Shown here: positions 44,324 through 55,300 of the stretch, one piece after another
How positions within the stretch are numbered: the stretch's first letter is position 1
Layout of the letters: each line of letters starts with the position of its first letter
Origin: Methylotenera_A sp031422335
GTDB lineage: Bacteria; Pseudomonadota; Gammaproteobacteria; Burkholderiales; Methylophilaceae
Length of the DNA stretch: 64,000 bases
Reading direction: 5' to 3'
Assembly (NCBI GenBank): GCA_031422335.1
Contig: JANOQW010000015.1
Span: forward strand, 30,300-94,299
Notes under the pieces: generated by a model
Seen by the model: the letters and a program-made list of their open reading frames with translations, nothing else
The model's database searches: none
Told to the model about the DNA's origin: nothing
Translations under genes and position numbers: made by a program

Positions 44324-46246
44324 ATGCCTTTTATCACCCTCGATAACGCCAGCTTAGCTTTTGGCCACCACGCTCTGCTCGACCACGCTGCATTTCAATT
44401 GGACGCAGGTGAGCGTGTGGGCCTGATTGGCCGCAACGGCGCGGGCAAATCGAGTTTGCTTAAAGCCATTGCTGGCACTATTAAGCTAGATGACGGCGTG
44501 CTGTGGCGTGCAGCCAACGCACGCATAGTGTATGTGCCGCAAGAGCCCGAGCTAGACACTACACACACTGTATTTGAGGCGGTAGCCGAAGGCTTAGGCA
44601 ACTTGCAACAGATTATTATTGATTACCATGCCGTCACGCACGATATGGGCATGCCAGACGCCGATATTGAAGCATTGATGGAAAAGATGCAGCATTTGCA
44701 GCACGAACTGGATGCGCAAAATGGATGGGCGGCGCAAAGCCGTGTAGAAACCGTGTTAACGCGTTTGAAGCTAGATGCAGACGCCTTAGTTTCAACCTTA
44801 TCTGGCGGCTGGAGAAAAAGAGTTGCTTTAGGCCGTGCGCTGGTGGCCGAGCCCGAGGTTTTATTATTGGACGAGCCAACTAACCATTTGGACTTGGAAG
44901 CGATTGAATGGCTAGAAGATTTACTACTAAGTTTTCAAGGTAGTGTGCTTTTTATTACGCATGATAGGCGTTTTTTGAATCGCTTGGCTACCCGTATTAC
45001 CGAATTAGACCGTGGAATTTTGACCGATTTTGTCGGCAATTTTGCCGATTATCAACTTAAAAAAGAAGAGCTGGTGGCAGTAGAAGAAACCCACGCCGCC
45101 AAGTTTGATAAAGTGCTGGCGCAAGAAGAAGTGTGGATTAGGCAAGGCATTAAAGCACGCCGCACCCGCAACGAAGGCCGCGTAAGGCGCTTAGAATCGC
45201 TGCGCTTAGAACGCGCCGCCAGACGCGAACGGCAAGGCAATGTTAAATTAAACTTAGATGCTGGTGAACGTAGTGGCAAGCTGGTGGCCGAGTTAGAGAA
45301 TGTTGCAAAAGGCTATGGTGGCAGAACGCTAATAAACGGCTTTAGCACGCGCATTTTGCGCGGCGACAAAATCGGCTTGTTAGGCCCAAACGGCATCGGC
45401 AAAACCACTTTATTGAAATTAATTTTGGGTGATATTGAAGCCGATAGTGGAAAAGTTGAGCGCGGCACCAAAATCAACGTGGCTTATTTTGACCAAATGC
45501 GCGAGCAACTTAACGAAGAAGCGACGCTGGCCGATACCATTAGCCCAGGCTCAGATTTTGTCGAGATTGGCAACGAGCGCAAACACGTGATTAGCTATTT
45601 AGAAGACTTTTTGTTTCCACCACAACGCTCACGCTCACCAGTGAAATCGCTGTCTGGCGGCGAGCGCAATCGCTTGTTACTGGCACGTTTATTCGCGCGC
45701 CCTGCTAATGTTTTAGTGTTGGACGAGCCAACTAACGATTTAGATATTGATACGCTAGAACTGCTAGAAAGCTTGCTGCAAGATTTTACTGGCACGCTAT
45801 TTTTGGTCAGCCACGACCGCGCGTTTTTAGAAAACACCGTCACCCAAGTCATCGCGTTTGAAGGCAATGGCGTACTGACAGAATTTGGCGGCGGCTATGA
45901 CGACTGGCAGCGCTTTTCGCAGCAGCAAGCATCTGTACCTGTTAAAAAAGATGCCCTGCAGGCCACCATAAATAAGACATCTGGCCATGCGCCTGCTAGC
46001 GTGCCTAAAAAAGCAACATCTGATGCAAAGCTTAGCTTTAAACAGCAACAAGCGCTAGCAGAAATTCCTGCCAAAATTGAACGGCTAGAGGCCGAACTAG
46101 CCGCGATAAATGCACAACTAGCTAATGGCGACATTTATAAAAATGATGCCAAAAAAGCCAAAATGCTACAAGCTAGATTGCTAGAAATTGATGCTTTACT
46201 AGAAAGTTTACTGTCGCAATGGGAAGCGCTCGACAGCAAAAAATAG
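44324..46246 (+). CDS. uup: ABC-F ATPase Uup
   Basis: 640-aa soluble protein with two ABC domains. The first has GRNGAGKSSL, LSGGWRKRVALG and LLLDEPTNHLDLEAIEWLED. The second has GPNGIGKTTL, LSGGERNRLLLA and LVLDEPTNDLDIDTLELLES. A linker lies between them, and a C-terminal coiled coil (about 560-640) typical of Uup follows. ABC-F proteins act on ribosomes; Uup is also tied to precise excision of transposons and Holliday junction binding. A short stretch at 45949-45990 in the linker before the coiled coil resembles the dispersed repeat (DALQAT...GHAPAS). Confidence 0.93.
   Translation: MPFITLDNASLAFGHHALLDHAAFQLDAGERVGLIGRNGAGKSSLLKAIAGTIKLDDGVLWRAANARIVYVPQEPELDTTHTVFEAVAEGLGNLQQIIIDYHAVTHDMGMPDADIEALMEKMQHLQHELDAQNGWAAQSRVETVLTRLKLDADALVSTLSGGWRKRVALGRALVAEPEVLLLDEPTNHLDLEAIEWLEDLLLSFQGSVLFITHDRRFLNRLATRITELDRGILTDFVGNFADYQLKKEELVAVEETHAAKFDKVLAQEEVWIRQGIKARRTRNEGRVRRLESLRLERAARRERQGNVKLNLDAGERSGKLVAELENVAKGYGGRTLINGFSTRILRGDKIGLLGPNGIGKTTLLKLILGDIEADSGKVERGTKINVAYFDQMREQLNEEATLADTISPGSDFVEIGNERKHVISYLEDFLFPPQRSRSPVKSLSGGERNRLLLARLFARPANVLVLDEPTNDLDIDTLELLESLLQDFTGTLFLVSHDRAFLENTVTQVIAFEGNGVLTEFGGGYDDWQRFSQQQASVPVKKDALQATINKTSGHAPASVPKKATSDAKLSFKQQQALAEIPAKIERLEAELAAINAQLANGDIYKNDAKKAKMLQARLLEIDALLESLLSQWEALDSKK
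45949..45990. repeat. Possible repeat-derived segment inside uup, copy 10
   Basis: GATGCCCTGCAGGCC matches the repeat end GATGCTCTGCAAGCC at 13 of 15 positions. After an unrelated ~20 bp the core end CCATGCG reappears. Read in frame in the Uup linker. Much weaker than copy 7. Confidence 0.4.
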
Positions 46247-46308
46247 CCATAAAAACATTCAGCTGCGGCAATACAAATAGCTGTTAAAACGGTAAAATTA
46301 GTTTTTGT

Positions 46309-46383
46309 GTCCTTGTGGTGAAACGGATATCACCGGCCCCTCCTAAGGGTCAGTTACAGGTTCGATTCCTGTCGGGGACACCA
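46309..46383 (+). tRNA. tRNA-Arg (anticodon CCT)
   Basis: 75 nt including an encoded CCA. Acceptor GTCCTTG pairs with CGGGGAC. The D-stem is GTGA/TCAC and the anticodon stem GGCCC/GGGTC. The anticodon loop CTCCTAA gives anticodon CCT (codon AGG), and the T-arm is ACAGG-TTCGATT-CCTGT. It lies between uup and the peroxiredoxin gene. Confidence 0.95.
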
Positions 46384-46431
46384 TTTGTAAATGGTGTAAA
46401 CTAATCGTGCTTTTTATCATCTTAAATTGAT

Positions 46432-46980
46432 ATGCTGACTAAAATCATTTTTTACAGTGCAGTTTTGCTCATCGCTTTTTTGGGCTATCGCAGTTATAGC
46501 GCTGCGCCCAACACGCCAAAATTAGGCAGCAAAGCGCCCGATTTTAATTTGCCTAATGCCAAAGGTGAGCTGGTGAGTCTAAATAGTTTTAGCGGTAATT
46601 GGATAGTCTTATACTTTTACCCGCGCGACGATTCGCCCGTATGTACCAAGCAAGCCTGCGCCTTTAGAGACGACTTTCACAAGCTAGAAAAATTGGGCGC
46701 AAAAGTAGTGGGAGTGAGCATAGACGATGGTAAAAGCCATGCCGATTTTGCCGAAAAATACAGCTTACCATTTCCGCTTTTAAGCGATAAAGATGGCTTA
46801 GTTGCTAGCAAATATGGTGCTTTGACTAACTTACTTGTGACGAAAATGGCCAAACGCTATACATTTTTAATTGACCCACATGGCGTGCTGCGTAAAACTT
46901 ATTTAACGGTCGATACGTCCAAACATTCACAACAGATTATTGATGACTTAGTGCTGCTGACTGCATCTAAAACAAGTTAA
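46432..46980 (+). CDS. Membrane-anchored peroxiredoxin (BCP/AhpC-TSA family)
   Basis: 182 aa. An N-terminal hydrophobic helix (about 5-20) either anchors or exports the protein. The peroxiredoxin fold follows, with peroxidatic Cys71 in YPRDDSPVCTKQAC and Cys76 five residues on, as in BCP/PrxQ enzymes, where these form an intramolecular disulfide. The export signal places the activity in the periplasm or at the inner-membrane surface, unlike classic cytoplasmic BCP. The protein begins directly after tRNA-Arg and is followed 30 bp later by a small lipoprotein gene, possibly in the same transcript. Confidence 0.88.
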   Translation: MLTKIIFYSAVLLIAFLGYRSYSAAPNTPKLGSKAPDFNLPNAKGELVSLNSFSGNWIVLYFYPRDDSPVCTKQACAFRDDFHKLEKLGAKVVGVSIDDGKSHADFAEKYSLPFPLLSDKDGLVASKYGALTNLLVTKMAKRYTFLIDPHGVLRKTYLTVDTSKHSQQIIDDLVLLTASKTS

Positions 46981-47010
46981 TTAACGTATTGTTTATTTAA
47001 GGAGTTTTTT

Positions 47011-47244
47011 ATGAAAACGATTGTATTAATTGCCTGTATTTTTTTAAGCGCTTGCGCCAGTAAATCGCAGCTAGCCAAAGTGGAAGCGCACGAATGGACC
47101 GAGCTAAAATGCAGCGGATTTTTAACTTGGAACGAGTGCCGTCAAGAAGCGCGGGCAGTTTGCCCGAATGGTTTTCATACCGCAGATTACCTAGAAAATT
47201 ACACTATACAACGGCGTGAAGTAAGCATTGCTTGTAAAAGCTAA
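47011..47244 (+). CDS. Small lipoprotein
   Basis: 77 aa. A lipobox LSAC (Cys16) follows a short hydrophobic signal, so the mature protein would be lipidated. The mature part has four further Cys (LKCSGF, NECRQ, AVCPNG and IACKS), suggesting two disulfides in a small secreted domain. A strong AAGGAG ribosome binding site lies 6-7 nt before the ATG. No family recognised. A copy of the palindromic repeat follows. Confidence 0.82.
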   Translation: MKTIVLIACIFLSACASKSQLAKVEAHEWTELKCSGFLTWNECRQEARAVCPNGFHTADYLENYTIQRREVSIACKS

Positions 47245-47266
47245 GCCATTTAAATTCTCAAAATAA

Positions 47267-47334
47267 ATGCCCTGTAACCCGCATGGATGCTAGTGGTTGT
47301 CTGGGAGGCACATGGATATTGCCTCGCAGAGCAT
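47267..47334. repeat. Dispersed palindromic repeat, copy 9 (intermediate length)
   Basis: ATGCCCTG (47267-47274) to CAGAGCAT (47327-47334), 68 bp. Two partial cores are present: CGCATGGATGC and CACATGGATATTGCC. It may be a nested or duplicated copy. It follows the lipoprotein gene and precedes tRNA-Leu. Confidence 0.75.
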
Positions 47335-47355
47335 GTGTGTTTTTGAATGATTATT

Positions 47356-47442
47356 TGGTGCCCGGGGCCGGAATCGAACCGGCACGACCGTAAAGTCGAG
47401 AGATTTTAAGTCTCTTGTGTCTACCAATTTCACCACCCGGGC
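47356..47442 (-). tRNA. tRNA-Leu (anticodon TAA)
   Basis: 87 nt including encoded CCA. Acceptor GCCCGGG pairs with CCCGGGC. A long variable arm (CGACTTTACGGTCG-type), the anticodon stem GAGAC/TCTC and anticodon TAA identify a class II tRNA-Leu reading UUA. Confidence 0.95.
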
Positions 47443-47545
47443 CGAATGATTACTGCAGAACTTTCAACGGTGCGTATTCTAACACTGTTGTGGGCATTTT
47501 GATTACTCAGCCGCAAAAAATTACACTAAACTGGCTAAATTAATA

Positions 47546-49273
47546 TTAAAAACGTGTGCCGACTTGCAGCCATAGTTGGTGCTTTCTATGTTCACCTTCG
47601 CTGTCGTCACCATTTGCACCTAACCCACGATTTCCCGTAATTTGGCGGCTGTAACTTAATCGAGTATCAAGCAGTTGGTGCGCATAACTCAAACCAAAAC
47701 CTGCGCTAGCTAATTGATAACAATTTTCTAATTTGGGGTTGCCTGCATTCCAACCTGTCCATGTGTTTTTAAATTGGCAAACGCCACCTGCATCGGCTAG
47801 CAAGCTCGCGCTAAATTGTGACGTAAGCGCATAGCGCGCCTCTGTATTCAACATCCAGCCTTGGTCTGCCGCAGCCTCACCCACGGTAAAGCCGCTCAAA
47901 CCAGATGGGCCACCCAACGAAAATTTCTCAAATCCACCCAAATTGCCATCGGCCAATTGGCCAGATAATAAAGCTTTGGCGCTCCATTTTTCAGTTAAAA
48001 TTTGCTGGCGACCAACATAAAAGTTGAGCTTGTTGTAGCCGCCATCGGTGCGCGTACTTAGTTTATCAGCTGCCAAATCATCACGATTTTGCAAATCTAA
48101 ACTGCCTGCAGTTAGGCTAATACCACCCCAAAAAGTGCCACCACCCAAACCAAAACCAAAACCAGCACCAAAATTGTCGGATGAATCACCTTTTAAACCT
48201 ATGGTTAAGCTACGATAACGCTTATCAGAAATTTCAAAGCCCAGTGCGTCGTCAGTAGAGTTTAATTCCTCAATATTGGCTTGCAGCACTAAATTAGAAT
48301 ACAAACTGCGAATAAGCGGATGTTGCAAACCAGCGCGCAGCGAGTACGATTCGCCTTCGGCTTCTAAATCACTTAAACCATCGCCTACTACTTGGTAATT
48401 AGTCACCGCAGCGCCAATATCCATGCGAGTTCCAGCGTATCCTAACGGAAACTCCAAGCCACCACTGACATATTCTAAACCACGGCTTTTAAGTGCATGC
48501 ACATTCAGCGCATCGCCCCAACCTGTCAAATTATTAAACTGAAGCTGGCCATTCACCCGCGCTTTGCCAATTTGTCGCGAGCCATAATTATCTGCCCAAA
48601 TGTGCGCATTAAAAATCGGTCTATCGGCAAGGCTCAGCGTCACATTCGTCTCGCCCGTTTGCGCGCCTGGCGATAATGTGGCCTGCGCTTGAAAACCAGG
48701 CGTATCGTTGATTAACAGCATGGCACGCTCTAGCGCTTGGTTATTCAGCGGCGCGCCTTTTTTCTGGGCTTGCACCAGCATGCCAGTGGCTAATTTAGGA
48801 TTTAAACGTGAGCTAGGTTCTATATTAGTTTCAACATCCCCCAACTTGGCTTCGTTAATTTCTATGGTGACTAAGCCATTTTGAATATCTTGCGGCGGCA
48901 AAAACACTTTGGCCAACCAGCCTTTTTTGCGATACAGCTCACTGATTTTTTTGGTGACTAAATTTAAACCGTTGTAATCGAGCGTTTGGCCAATAAATGA
49001 CTGCACCTCGGCTTGCAATGTGGCTTCTGGCAACAAGTTAGCGCCAACAAACTGAAACGCTTTTACCATCACTGCGACATTGCCCTGCGGCGCTGGCGCA
49101 GTTTCCTCTTGTGGTGGGCTTGGTGTTTTAGGGGCTTGATTAGGCTTATTCAGGCGCTCAATATCGCGCTGAATACTACCCGCATCCACTGGCGGTGCGG
49201 CGTGGGCGTGGTTGATAGCAATTAACAAGCAAAACAAACTGACAAACTTTAAATAGCTAATGATGCTTCTCAC
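47546..49273 (-). CDS. Two-partner secretion outer-membrane transporter TpsB (ShlB/FhaC family)
   Basis: 575 aa. The signal peptide (1-25, ending NHAHA) is followed by a proline-rich linker and a POTRA-type domain (about 70-145, VKAFQFVGANLLPEATLQAE and GWLAKVFLPPQDIQNG). A second POTRA-like region and a 16-strand barrel domain ending WLQVGTRF, with C-terminal Phe, come after. It exports the TpsA protein encoded 28 nt upstream on the same strand. The barrel has the RQIGKARVNGQLQFNNLTGWGD start typical of FhaC. No gene for processing or modifying enzymes is next to it. Confidence 0.9.
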   Translation of the reverse strand: MRSIISYLKFVSLFCLLIAINHAHAAPPVDAGSIQRDIERLNKPNQAPKTPSPPQEETAPAPQGNVAVMVKAFQFVGANLLPEATLQAEVQSFIGQTLDYNGLNLVTKKISELYRKKGWLAKVFLPPQDIQNGLVTIEINEAKLGDVETNIEPSSRLNPKLATGMLVQAQKKGAPLNNQALERAMLLINDTPGFQAQATLSPGAQTGETNVTLSLADRPIFNAHIWADNYGSRQIGKARVNGQLQFNNLTGWGDALNVHALKSRGLEYVSGGLEFPLGYAGTRMDIGAAVTNYQVVGDGLSDLEAEGESYSLRAGLQHPLIRSLYSNLVLQANIEELNSTDDALGFEISDKRYRSLTIGLKGDSSDNFGAGFGFGLGGGTFWGGISLTAGSLDLQNRDDLAADKLSTRTDGGYNKLNFYVGRQQILTEKWSAKALLSGQLADGNLGGFEKFSLGGPSGLSGFTVGEAAADQGWMLNTEARYALTSQFSASLLADAGGVCQFKNTWTGWNAGNPKLENCYQLASAGFGLSYAHQLLDTRLSYSRQITGNRGLGANGDDSEGEHRKHQLWLQVGTRF

Positions 49274-49301
49274 TCAAATACATTTTTGTTTTTATCATTA
49301 A

Positions 49302-52300
49302 TTACAGCCTTAAACAACTTGGACTTACCAAAGCGTTTGCCACCACACCACCCACTAAAGGCTGGCTCACCGATTCTTTGTATTCTACATCATCCACACC
49401 AAAAGTATCCAAGCCACTTATCATGGCATTATTATTGACAGCCTCACCACCGCAGGTTTGTTGCGCTTGCTGTGGCCGTGTCAGCGCACCGCTAAGCACA
49501 CTGATATTCGCAGGCCGCCCTACTGTCAGCACCCCATCCACAAAAGCAATGGTGTAGTTATCTGCAGCTAGGCCAAATGGTGTGATCGCATAAAACCCTG
49601 CTGGCGAACTAGTTACGGCTGGCGTACTGTGATTTAGCGCACCAATTAGCACTGCACTCGTTTCGCCATTCACAAAGCCTGTAATAGTGCTGCCAAACAC
49701 TGGGTTTGGGCTGCCTTGGGTTTTAGTGGCATTATTCGCGGCTACCGTTAATGCTGCGCGGTTCACCGTTAAACTGCCATCCACATAGTTAATGGCATAA
49801 TTGTTGGCATCAAACGTGCCACCAGTGGCGCCGCTAGCAGTAATCGCGTATGCGCTGCCAGCAACATTGGCAGTATTTACCGCGCCAGCACTTGCTAAAC
49901 TTGCGCTACCAATTGTTTCACCTATCACCAAACCCGCACTGGTAAACTCTGTACCCGCAAAATTTACAGTTTGGCCATAAGTTTTGGTTTGGCTATTTGC
50001 CGTTACGGTTAAAGCTTTAGGGTCTATCGTTCCAGCCGCCGTATTGGTGGTGACAGTATAATTACTGCCGCTATTGCCATCATTTACGGCATAGCCTGCA
50101 TTGACTGCAAGCGTGCGCGACCCCGCATTTTTATTATCAAAACTTTGCACTGCCGTTACACTATCACCAATCTGCAAGCCCACAATGCCCACCACGCCAG
50201 CTGAGCTGGTGTTGCCATCGTAAGTTTTTGTATCTGTCACTGCATTTAAAGCAAGCGCAGCTTTGTTAATGGTGCTGGTTGTATTGTTGGCATAAAGCAT
50301 GTCGTAATTACCACCGCCGTTGCCATCATTTACCGTTACGCCCGCTACAGTGACTGTCTTATTACCAATACCGAAATTCTTATCTGTAAATGCAAAACTG
50401 CCGCCTGACAGATTATCTAAGGCATTGCCATTGCTGGCATTATTGTAAAGCGTGCCACTAGTGACTGTAGCAGTGCCTGCGGCTGTGGTTGTACCATCAT
50501 AGATTTTAATGACATCGCTAGTACTAACGGTGAGATTGGCTTTATTAATGGTGCTGGTCGTGTTATCGGCATACGTCACATTGTAATTACCACCACCGTT
50601 ACCATCAGTAACCGTTACGCCCGTTGTGGTAACTGTTTTATTGCCGATACCAGCATTGGCATTGGTAAAGGCAAACGTGCCACCACCAATCGTATCTGCC
50701 GCACCACCATTACTAGCGTTAGTAAATAGCGTGCCACTAGTCACGGTTGCTGTGCCTGCTGCTGCAAGCGACCCATCGTAAGTTTTGGTCACATCGCTAG
50801 TGCTAATGGTTAGATTGGACTGATTAATAGTGCCAGTATGCGTGCCACCTGTGAGTGTGTAATTTGACGCTAAACCCGTGCCATTAGCTAAAGCTAAGCT
50901 GCCAGTTGTGAGCGTTTGCGCCGCACCCGCATTGGCGCTAGAGACTGAGCCTGTACCTGTTAAATTAAGTATTTGGCCTAGCAAGCCGTTAATTGTACCG
51001 AAATCAGCTGGGTTAAATGCGGTGGTGCCATTGTAAGTACGTGTACCACTTAAGTTGATGGTGGCAGGATCGACTATCATGGTGCCATTGACATAAGTAA
51101 TAGCATAGTTAGCCGCATTAAACGTACCGCCCGTGGCCGCACTAGTAGTAATGCTATAAGAACCCACATTGGCTGTATTGACCGCGCCTGCGCTTGCTAA
51201 TGCAGCGCTACCAATGGTTTCGCCATTTTGCAAGCCTGTACTAGTGAACTCTGTGCCAGCAAAAGTAAACGTATTGCCGTAGGTTTTAGTTTGGTTATTG
51301 GCAGTCACTGTTAAATTGGCGGTATTAATAGTACTAGTTGTATTATTGGCAAAAGTGACATTGTAGTTGCCGCCGCCATTGCCATCATTTACGGTGATGC
51401 CAGCCACTGTAACCGTTTTATTACCAACACCAGCATTAGCATCGGTATAAGCAAATGCACCGCCAAATAAAGTATCTGCCGCGCCGCCATTGCTGGCATT
51501 ATTAAACAAACTACCGCTGGTAAGGTTAGCCACGCCAGCTGCTGTAGTGAGCCCGTCATAGGTTTTCACTACATTATTGGTGCTTACAGTAATATTGGCT
51601 TGATTAATCGTCCCTACTGCGCCACTGGCTGTGGTACTGGCTAAACTGTAGCCATATACTGGCTTGGCCCCATTGGCTTGGCTGGCAATAGAGATGCCGC
51701 TGGCACTCACCGTTTTGCCTGTACCAGCATTTGCAGTATCGTAAGTTGCGCTTGTTAAGGCGCCCAATACAACGGTGTCACCATCAATCGTGCCGCTTTG
51801 TCCCAAAGCCAAGCTGCCGACAGGAGCGGCAAGCGTGCCGTTATAGGTTTTAGTAGCTGTACCTGTTAAGGTAGGTGTAATGGTGGGTGCAAGCGAATAA
51901 ATAAATCCATCATTTATACCTAAAATGCTTCCACCAAATGTAGTGTTGTACTGTTTAAAATCTGAAGCTGTTAGCAAATCGCCGCGCGTGTCTAAATCAG
52001 GATTCGTTGAATACACCAACCAGCGGCCAGTGCCAGGGGCTAGCGTGCTGTTAGTTGCGTTAATAAAGTTAGCGGCAGAAGCAAGCACAATCGCATCGCC
52101 CGCGCCAGTTGCAGCAATATTGCCACCTAAGGTTAAATTGCCACTCAATGTTTGAGCAACTATTGTCGTCACATTAGAGGCATTAATTGTTAGCGCATTT
52201 GCATCGACTAAACTGACGTTTCTGCCAGTTGCAGCAACCGTGCTGAAATTATTGGCTGCGTTATTTAATGTAATATCGTTGCCAACGCCCGCGTTTAAAG

Positions 52301-55300
52301 TGGTTGCGCCGCCCACGGTTATATCTGCCGTTTGTGTAATTGCGCCAGCAGTGGTTAAACCTAATGTACCTGTTAAATTAGAGGCACCATTGCCTAAAAT
52401 AATGCCGTTGGCATCGCGCAAACTCACATTATTTGCGCCATTGATATTCACCGTAGAAAAATTATTGGCTGCATTGGTTGCGGTCACATTGCCCGCACCA
52501 ACAATACCCAAATTGTTTGCAGCAGTTACTACGCCTGTAATATCGAGTGTGGAAGCAGCCGAAGTCGTGCCTATGCGACTATCACTGGCGGTGGCTAATG
52601 TGCCACTCACATTGGCTGTTCCCGTGCCTGTTAGTGCGCCAGCACCACCAACACCAATACCATTAATCGTTAGTGCAGACTCTGCCAATGTCACATTATT
52701 TACATTTAGCGTTGCACCGTTGGCAACCGTTGTACCGCCACCGGCTGCGCCTAATGCGGCAGCATTATTAGCCCTAAGCGTACCCACATTAATGTTAGTT
52801 GCGCCCGTGTAAGTATTTGCACCGCTTAACACAAGCTTGCCCGTACCTGTTTTGGTTAACACACTATTGGTGCCAGCAATCACGCCACTCACTGTGAGCG
52901 TATCTGCCACAATCATATTAACTGCGCCTGCACTATCTGCATTGATTGATGCAACCGTTGACGTAGCTGCGCCTGTAGTCGTTACATTGACATTGCCGCC
53001 AGTGCCGCTAGTGCTGCCACGGGAAGTATTAATTGCGCCCAATGTTAAACCTGCACCTGTAACTATAATACTGCCAGCCGCACCACTTGCGCCCGCGCCA
53101 GAAGCCGCGCCAGTTCTTGCTGTTAAAGCTGCTGAATTGGTATTCACAACACCAGCGCTAGAAGTAATATTAATGCTGCCTGCTGCGCCACCTGCGCCAC
53201 TGGCTGCTGTACCCGCACCGCCAGAGGCTGTAATCGCCTGCAAGTTAGCATTATTGGTTGAATTAATCGTTACCGCAGCGCCTGTGCCACCGCCAGCATT
53301 TGTTCCACCTGTACCACCCGATGCAGTCACTGTGCCAGCCGCTGCGCTGGCAATAGAGTTACCTGTTAAACTGACTGCGCCCGCATTGCCACCCACTGTT
53401 CCAGCAACGCCCGCACCACCGCCGCTATTAATGGCGCCATTAAGTGTAAGCGCGCCTGTGCTGGCGGTTGCAGTCACACTGCCACCATTGCCTTTGCTAT
53501 TGCCAGCTGTAGTAACCGCACCTAAAGTAACTGCAGTGCCTGCTACACTAACGCTGCCCGCAGCACCTGCTGTGCCAGTGCCAAATGCAGTGCCGTTACG
53601 TGCTGTTAAAGTAGTGCCGTTCATATTCACTGCGCCCGCAGATGAGCTAATATTAATAACTCCTGCGTTGCCACCGCCACCATTAGCAGCAATACCGTTA
53701 CCACCGCTAGCAGTAATCGCGCGCAAACTAAATGCGCCTGCGCCGTTAATAGTGACCGTACCTGCGTTGCCGCCTGCCTGATTTGCACCAAGCCCATTAC
53801 TGCCGTTGGCTGTGATTGTACCTGCTGCGACCGCAGTGATGGTGTTGCCGCTCAAGTTAATATTGCCTGCATTTCTGCCTGCATTGCCCGTAATGGTGGT
53901 GCCACCATTGGTATTTAATGCGCCATTTAAGGTCAGCACACCTGTTGCTGTGGCGGCTATATTGCCACCATTGCCTTTGTTTTGACCACTCACATTGACA
54001 GCAGCCAGTGTTACATTTGCACCAGTTGCGCTTACTGTCGTCGTCGCTCCGCTAGCGCCAGTGCCTGTCGCGCTGCCTGTGCGCGCGGTTAAAGCACCCG
54101 TACTTGTAACATTACCAGTAGCTGCAGTTAGTGTAATTGCGGCAGCGTTGCCGCCTGCTTGGTTAGCTCCGTTGCCGTTGCTGCCATTTGCAGTGATGGC
54201 AGCAGTTTGCACACTTGCGCCAGAGATGTTTACTGTGCCTGCATTGCGACCTGTGGTATTAGCAGCAGCGGTTCCGCCAGTGCTGGTTATTGCCCCAGCT
54301 AAATTCACTGCCCCAGTGGCAGTAATTGAAACATTACCACCGTTGGCATTGGCCGCACCTGTCGTATTAATGGTGCCTGCTGCTGTACTGGTGACACTTG
54401 CGCCAGAAAGTGTTGCGCCACCAATATCGGTGGCAATGGCAGCATTAATTGCCAATGTGCCGGTACTGGTATTGTCGCTATCTGCCCGCAATACCACTCC
54501 ACCAGCACCTGTGGTGGTAATTGCAGCGGCTACAGTAAGATTATTTTCTGCTAACAGGGTAAGTGTTCTGCCAGAAGCCCAAGTAACAGTGTTATTAACC
54601 GTAATATTACCAGTGCCAGCTGCAGCTGATGCAGTGGTAACCGTGACATTATTCAAGGCAAGCGCATTTTGTAGCGTTGTTGTGTTTAAAATAGAGGTGG
54701 CTGTTGGCGTGGTTTCTTGAAAAGTAGTCGCGCCTGTCGATTCGATAGAATTAGCACCTGTTGATATCGTAATATCGGTTGGATCTAACAATAGCATACC
54801 CATACTGCCGTATTTTGCTGTGGTATCGACTTGGCCAATAAAATCTAAATAACGCTTACCCGAAACCTCAACGAAGCCACCATTGCCAGCAGCCGTACCA
54901 CCTTTGGCTGAAATATTGCCATAAAAACGCGTAATATCATCTGCCCACACAATCACTTTGCCACCATCGCCAGCATCTGTCGCATCTGCACTTAACTTGG
55001 CATTTTGGCTAATAAAGGTTTTATTGGCATTTTTAATGTTGGTGTTTTTACCTTGGTAATCACCGCCAACCAATATGGTGCCCCCACCTGTTTTTCCGTT
55101 TACATTAATGCTACCGTTATCAAAAATACCGACGTGTTCGCCTAACAGTTGCACATTACCGCCCTTAGCTGCTGACGATTGTGCTGAAATGTCGCCACTA
55201 TTGATGGTTGTTTTAGCGCCAGTTAAGCGCACCGTGCCACCATCAGCCACCATGCTATCGGCCTCAATACGGCCGCTGTTGTTAATCACCGAAGTAATCA

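Noticed and set aside
49500..51870. CRISPR-like regular repeats
   Set aside because: Units are 200-270 bp coding repeats in a single reading frame, not short repeats with spacers.
52240..54720. Several long plus-strand ORFs opposite tpsA (e.g. 52240-52812, 52837-53781, 53995-54720)
   Set aside because: They are Pro/Ala/Val-rich antisense frames of the Gly/Ala/Thr-rich TpsA beta-helix, lack ribosome binding sites and show no domain.
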